Below are positions 60,996-64,000 of a stretch of 64,000 nucleotides of DNA, piece by piece (the stretch's first letter is position 1; each line of letters opens with the position of its first letter). The notes under the pieces are model-generated. The model ran no database searches. It was not told the origin of the DNA and was given only the letters and a program-made list of their open reading frames with translations. The stretch lies in assembly GCA_015478645.1 (NCBI GenBank), contig JADMIL010000002.1:1-64000 (forward strand), given 5' to 3'. This stretch comes from Candidatus Binataceae bacterium (GTDB taxonomy: Bacteria > Desulfobacterota > Binatia > Binatales > Binataceae). The position numbers were made by a program, and so were the translations under genes.

Positions 60996-61035
60996 ACTTC
61001 CGGGTCACATTCCCTACTTCCGGGCCACATTCCCA
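60996..61035. repeat. Two 20-bp direct repeats upstream of guaB
   Basis: Tandem copies of acttccggg(t/c)cacattccc(t/a). Together with a partial third match ahead of them (gcgcttccgg), they resemble the multiple terminal repeats at the ends of IS21-like elements, but no transposase remains. The idea is tentative. Confidence 0.6.
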
Positions 61036-61091
61036 ATGTCTTTCAGGCCTGCAGGACAACTGCGGGCCTCGCCATATCGGGGTGAAACAAA

Positions 61092-62549
61092 ATGCCGCTT
61101 CAGGAGCTTCGCGAAGGTCTGACATTTGACGACGTGCTCTTGCTGCCGCAGTTCTCCGACCTGCTGCCCTCGAACTGCGACGTCTCGACCATGCTCACCC
61201 AGCGCATTCGCCTGCATATCCCGCTGATCGCAAGCCCGATGGATACGGTCACCGAGTCGCGCACCGCGATCGCGGTCGCCCAGCTTGGCGGGCTGGGCTT
61301 TATCCATCGCAACCTCCCGGTCGAGCGCCAGGCGGCCGAAGTCGCCGCGGTCAAGAAGTACGAAAGCGGCATGATCGCCGATCCTGTCACGGTCCATCCC
61401 GATCAGATGATCGGCGACGCCCTGGCGATCATGGAGCGCCACGGTATCTCGGGCCTGCCGGTGGTCGCTGAGGAACGCCTCGTCGGCATCCTGACCAATC
61501 GCGACTTGCGCTTCGAGCGCCGGCTCGATCGCCAGGTGCGCGAAGTCATGACCAAGCAGGTGATCACCGCGCGTCCGGGCATCACGCTCGATGCGGCCAA
61601 GGAAATTCTCCAGGCTCATCGGATTGAAAAGCTCCCGCTGATCGACGAGCATCACCGGCTGCGCGGGCTGATTACCGTCAAGGACATGGACAAGGCGACG
61701 CGCCATCCTAATTCGAGCAAAGACCTGATGGGCCGGCTGCGCGTGGGCGCGGCGATCGGCGTCGGTCCCGAACGCGAGGAGCGCGTCGCCGCGCTGCGCC
61801 GCGCAGGGGTCGACGTGCTGTGCATCGACACCGCCCACGGCCATTCGCAAAACGTGCTCGAGGCGCTGCGCGAGACCAAGCGCGAATGCCCCGAGATCGA
61901 GGTGGTCGCCGGCAGTATCGCGACCAGCGAGGGCGCCCGCGCGCTGATCGAGGCGGGCGCCGACGCACTGCGCGTCGGCATGGGCCCCGGATCGATCTGC
62001 ACCACCCGGATGGTGGCCGGCGTGGGCGTGCCGCAGATCACCGCGATCATGGATTGCATCGCGATTGCCGAGCCGCGCAACGTGCCGGTGATCGCCGACG
62101 GCGGCATCCGCTTCTCCGGCGACATCACCAAGGCGCTGGCCGCCGGCGCCGCCACCGTGATGATCGGCTCGCTGTTCGCCGGCACCGAGGAGAGCCCCGG
62201 CGAGACGATTCTCTACCAGGGACGCACCTACAAGGTTTACCGCGGGATGGGCTCGCTCGGCGCGATGACCGAGCGGATGCGCGATCGTTACGGGCAGCAC
62301 GATGTCGACGACGCCAACAAGCTGGTGCCCGAAGGGATCGAGGGCCGCGTGCCCCATCGCGGCGGCCTGGCTTCAAATATCGAGCAGCTCATCGGTGGCC
62401 TGCAGGCCGGCATGGGCTACGTCGGCGCGATCAATCTGGCCGAGCTGCGCCGCCGCGCCAGGTTCATCCGCGTGACCGACGCCGGCCAGCGCGAGAGCCA
62501 TGTGCACGACGTGTTCATCACCAAGGAGCCGCCGAACTATCGCCCGTAG
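61092..62549 (+). CDS. guaB: Inosine-5'-monophosphate dehydrogenase
   Basis: A 485-aa enzyme that makes XMP in GMP synthesis. TIM barrel with [18 protein letters not shown] at the start; two CBS domains in residues about 95-205 ([44 protein letters not shown]); catalytic Cys in [20 protein letters not shown]; and the flap [26 protein letters not shown] precedes ATG 61092. Confidence 0.97.
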   Translation: MPLQELREGLTFDDVLLLPQFSDLLPSNCDVSTMLTQRIRLHIPLIASPMDTVTESRTAIAVAQLGGLGFIHRNLPVERQAAEVAAVKKYESGMIADPVTVHPDQMIGDALAIMERHGISGLPVVAEERLVGILTNRDLRFERRLDRQVREVMTKQVITARPGITLDAAKEILQAHRIEKLPLIDEHHRLRGLITVKDMDKATRHPNSSKDLMGRLRVGAAIGVGPEREERVAALRRAGVDVLCIDTAHGHSQNVLEALRETKRECPEIEVVAGSIATSEGARALIEAGADALRVGMGPGSICTTRMVAGVGVPQITAIMDCIAIAEPRNVPVIADGGIRFSGDITKALAAGAATVMIGSLFAGTEESPGETILYQGRTYKVYRGMGSLGAMTERMRDRYGQHDVDDANKLVPEGIEGRVPHRGGLASNIEQLIGGLQAGMGYVGAINLAELRRRARFIRVTDAGQRESHVHDVFITKEPPNYRP

Positions 62550-62746
62550 CATTGGCTGAACGGGCGGCCGCTTTGGAGACGCGCGCGTCATCGTCGATGG
62601 CGCGCGTTTTTCGTTGGCCTCAAGTGCGCGATACGAGCGCGCCACGCGCGCCGCTCGAACGCGCCGCGCCGGCATGACAGAATTCGTCCGGCCAGCGGCT
62701 ATCATTTGTGGGTGTGACGGCGGGGAGTCGAGGGGGGAACGGAGCA

Positions 62747-63910
62747 ATGGCGCGCAGCAAAAAAATCCGCGTGGGAGTGCTCTTCGGCGGCCGCTCGGGC
62801 GAGCATGAGATCTCGCTTCGCTCGGCGCTCACCGTGATGTCCGCGATGGACCCGCGGCGCTACGAGATTGTCCCGATCGGTATCGGCCACGACGGCCGCT
62901 GGTATCTGCGCGCCGACGCGATCGCGATGCTGACCCAGGCGACGCCGAAATTGGGCGCGCTCGGCCGCGGCGGTATTCCCGTCAGTCTGCTGCCCGAACC
63001 CCAGGGCCGTGCGCTGGTTACGCGCCCCGCGCGCAACGGCCGCGAGGCCGGCGCCGCCGGTGTGCCGCCCGCGATGCCCGGTCCGCTCGACGTGGTCTTC
63101 CCGGTTCTCCATGGAACCTTCGGCGAGGACGGTACCGTGCAGGGATTGCTCGAGCTGGCGGGTATACCCTATGTCGGCGCGAGCGTACTGGGCTCGGCGC
63201 TCGGGATGGACAAGGATGCGCAGAAGCGGCTGCTGCGCGCCTCGGGAATCGCGGTGGTGCGCCATAGCGCGATCACCCGCGCGCAACTCGAAGATGACCG
63301 GGCGATCGCGCGCCGCGCCGCCCGCGATTTGGGTTACCCGGTCTTCGTCAAACCCAACGCGCTCGGTTCGTCGATCGGTATCAGCAAGGTTAAGAATGCG
63401 CGCGCGCTCGGCCCCGCAATCGCCGACGCGATGCAATACGATCGCAAAATCCTCATCGAGGAGTCGTGCGCCGGCCGCGAATTCGAATGCGCCGTGCTCG
63501 GCAACGATCGGCCGGCTGCGTCGGTGCCCGGCGAGATCATCGTCAAGGGCCACGAATTCTACAGCTATGCCTCGAAATACATCGACGCCGGCGGCGCCGA
63601 TGTGCGGATTCCCGCCGACCTTCCCGCGGCCTTCGCCGAACGCATTCGCGCCGCCTCGGCCGCGGCCTTTACCGCGCTTTCGCTGCGCGGCATGGCGCGA
63701 GTCGATTTCCTGGCGCCGCCGGATTTGCGTGCGCTCTACGTCAACGAGGTCAACACGATTCCCGGCTTCACCGCGATTAGCATGTATCCCAAGCTGTGGG
63801 CCGCGAGCGGACTCGAGCTGCCCGCGCTTATCGATCGCCTGATCGATCTCGCCCGCGAAGAGCATCGCGCGCGCGCCGCGTGCAAATTTATCTATCAGCC
63901 GGCGCCCTGA
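62747..63910 (+). CDS. ddl: D-alanine--D-alanine ligase
   Basis: An ATP-grasp enzyme, 387 aa, that makes D-Ala-D-Ala for peptidoglycan. Motifs: [62 protein letters not shown], and [20 protein letters not shown] at the C terminus. ATG 62747 with GGAG and a G-rich leader is used; the ORF track begins 13 codons earlier. Normal length for the family. The start of rdgB lies 23 nt after the stop. Confidence 0.96.
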   Translation: MARSKKIRVGVLFGGRSGEHEISLRSALTVMSAMDPRRYEIVPIGIGHDGRWYLRADAIAMLTQATPKLGALGRGGIPVSLLPEPQGRALVTRPARNGREAGAAGVPPAMPGPLDVVFPVLHGTFGEDGTVQGLLELAGIPYVGASVLGSALGMDKDAQKRLLRASGIAVVRHSAITRAQLEDDRAIARRAARDLGYPVFVKPNALGSSIGISKVKNARALGPAIADAMQYDRKILIEESCAGREFECAVLGNDRPAASVPGEIIVKGHEFYSYASKYIDAGGADVRIPADLPAAFAERIRAASAAAFTALSLRGMARVDFLAPPDLRALYVNEVNTIPGFTAISMYPKLWAASGLELPALIDRLIDLAREEHRARAACKFIYQPAP

Positions 63911-63933
63911 CGAGACCGGCGGAGAAGCCTGCG

Positions 63934-64000
63934 ATGACGCCGATCCTGATTGCGACCACCAACCGAGCCAAGCTCGCCGAGTATCGCCTGCTGCTCGCGG
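63934..64000 (+). CDS. rdgB: RdgB/HAM1 non-canonical purine NTP pyrophosphatase (N-terminal fragment)
   Basis: The window ends after 22 codons. MTPILIATTNRAKLAEYRLLLA is the family N terminus (S/ATxNxxKxxE), where the phosphate-binding site lies. GGAGA sits 10 nt upstream of ATG 63934, and the gene follows ddl closely. Truncated only by the window edge. Confidence 0.8.
   Translation, partial: MTPILIATTNRAKLAEYRLLLA

Noticed and set aside
1-64000. tRNA, rRNA, CRISPR array or intact insertion sequence
   Set aside because: Looked for in the intergenic gaps; no cloverleaf, spacer-repeat pattern or transposase frame was recognised.

Overview
The window is about 64 kb of dense, GC-rich bacterial chromosome with short intergenic gaps and frequent 4-bp start/stop overlaps. 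The mix suggests an uncultured, metabolically versatile, didermic (Gram-negative-type) aerobe. Supporting genes are TonB-dependent and OprB-type outer-membrane proteins, MenA, peptidoglycan genes (ddl, aroA, a lytic transglycosylase, an FtsB-like protein), several luciferase-like flavin oxidoreductases, a CaiB/BaiF CoA-transferase, GlcDEF, and an apparent selenoprotein. Something like Candidatus Binatota/Desulfobacterota-type lineages would fit, but this is an inference from gene content; no rRNA or tRNA gene was found to place it.

Layout. 1-7,974: end of a beta-barrel gene with a strong terminator, a hydrolase, an alkaline-phosphatase-superfamily phosphodiesterase, an MFS transporter divergent from sppA, a small helical protein and menA. 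8,100-13,260: a minus-strand catabolic block of two tandem paralogous LLM flavin monooxygenases, an alpha/beta hydrolase and a class III CoA-transferase. 13,437-22,320: a region that looks less GC-rich and more accessory. It holds a CnbZ-like protein, a truncated gene start, a crotonase that lacks both catalytic glutamates, a CYTH-like protein, a DUF2141 protein, an N-formylglutamate amidohydrolase, two different transglutaminases, an OprB porin and a VIT-family transporter.

22,322-29,773: an LLM oxidoreductase, a metallo-hydrolase, a GH15 enzyme, an SDR and a redox trio of GST-like protein, putative selenoprotein and thiol peroxidase. The selenoprotein (28212..29072) is split by an in-frame UGA. 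That UGA lies in a U-P-V-C redox motif and is followed at once by a hairpin of bacterial SECIS geometry. The supplied ORF track breaks it into two fragments.

29,849-38,504: a cobamide salvage and remodelling locus. bluB-cbiZ-cbiB-cobC-cobT-cobS runs on the plus strand, cobU faces it, and a textbook cobalamin riboswitch precedes a BtuB-like receptor. No corrin-ring genes are present, so the locus imports and rebuilds cobamides rather than making the ring.

38,725-64,000: glnE, a lytic transglycosylase with a His-rich tail, aroA, an SMP-30 protein, a muconolactone-isomerase-like protein and a cyclase-family hydrolase. These are followed by two esterases, a non-peptidoglycan-type aspartate-semialdehyde dehydrogenase, and glcFED facing an alanine/serine-glyoxylate aminotransferase (a glycolate to glyoxylate to glycine route). 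The end of the window has a CopD/HemJ-like membrane protein, an MFS exporter, an acyl-CoA:carboxylate CoA-transferase, an FtsB-like protein, a 35-residue lysine-rich protein with its own consensus promoter and terminator, a hydrolase lacking its serine, guaB, ddl and the start of rdgB.
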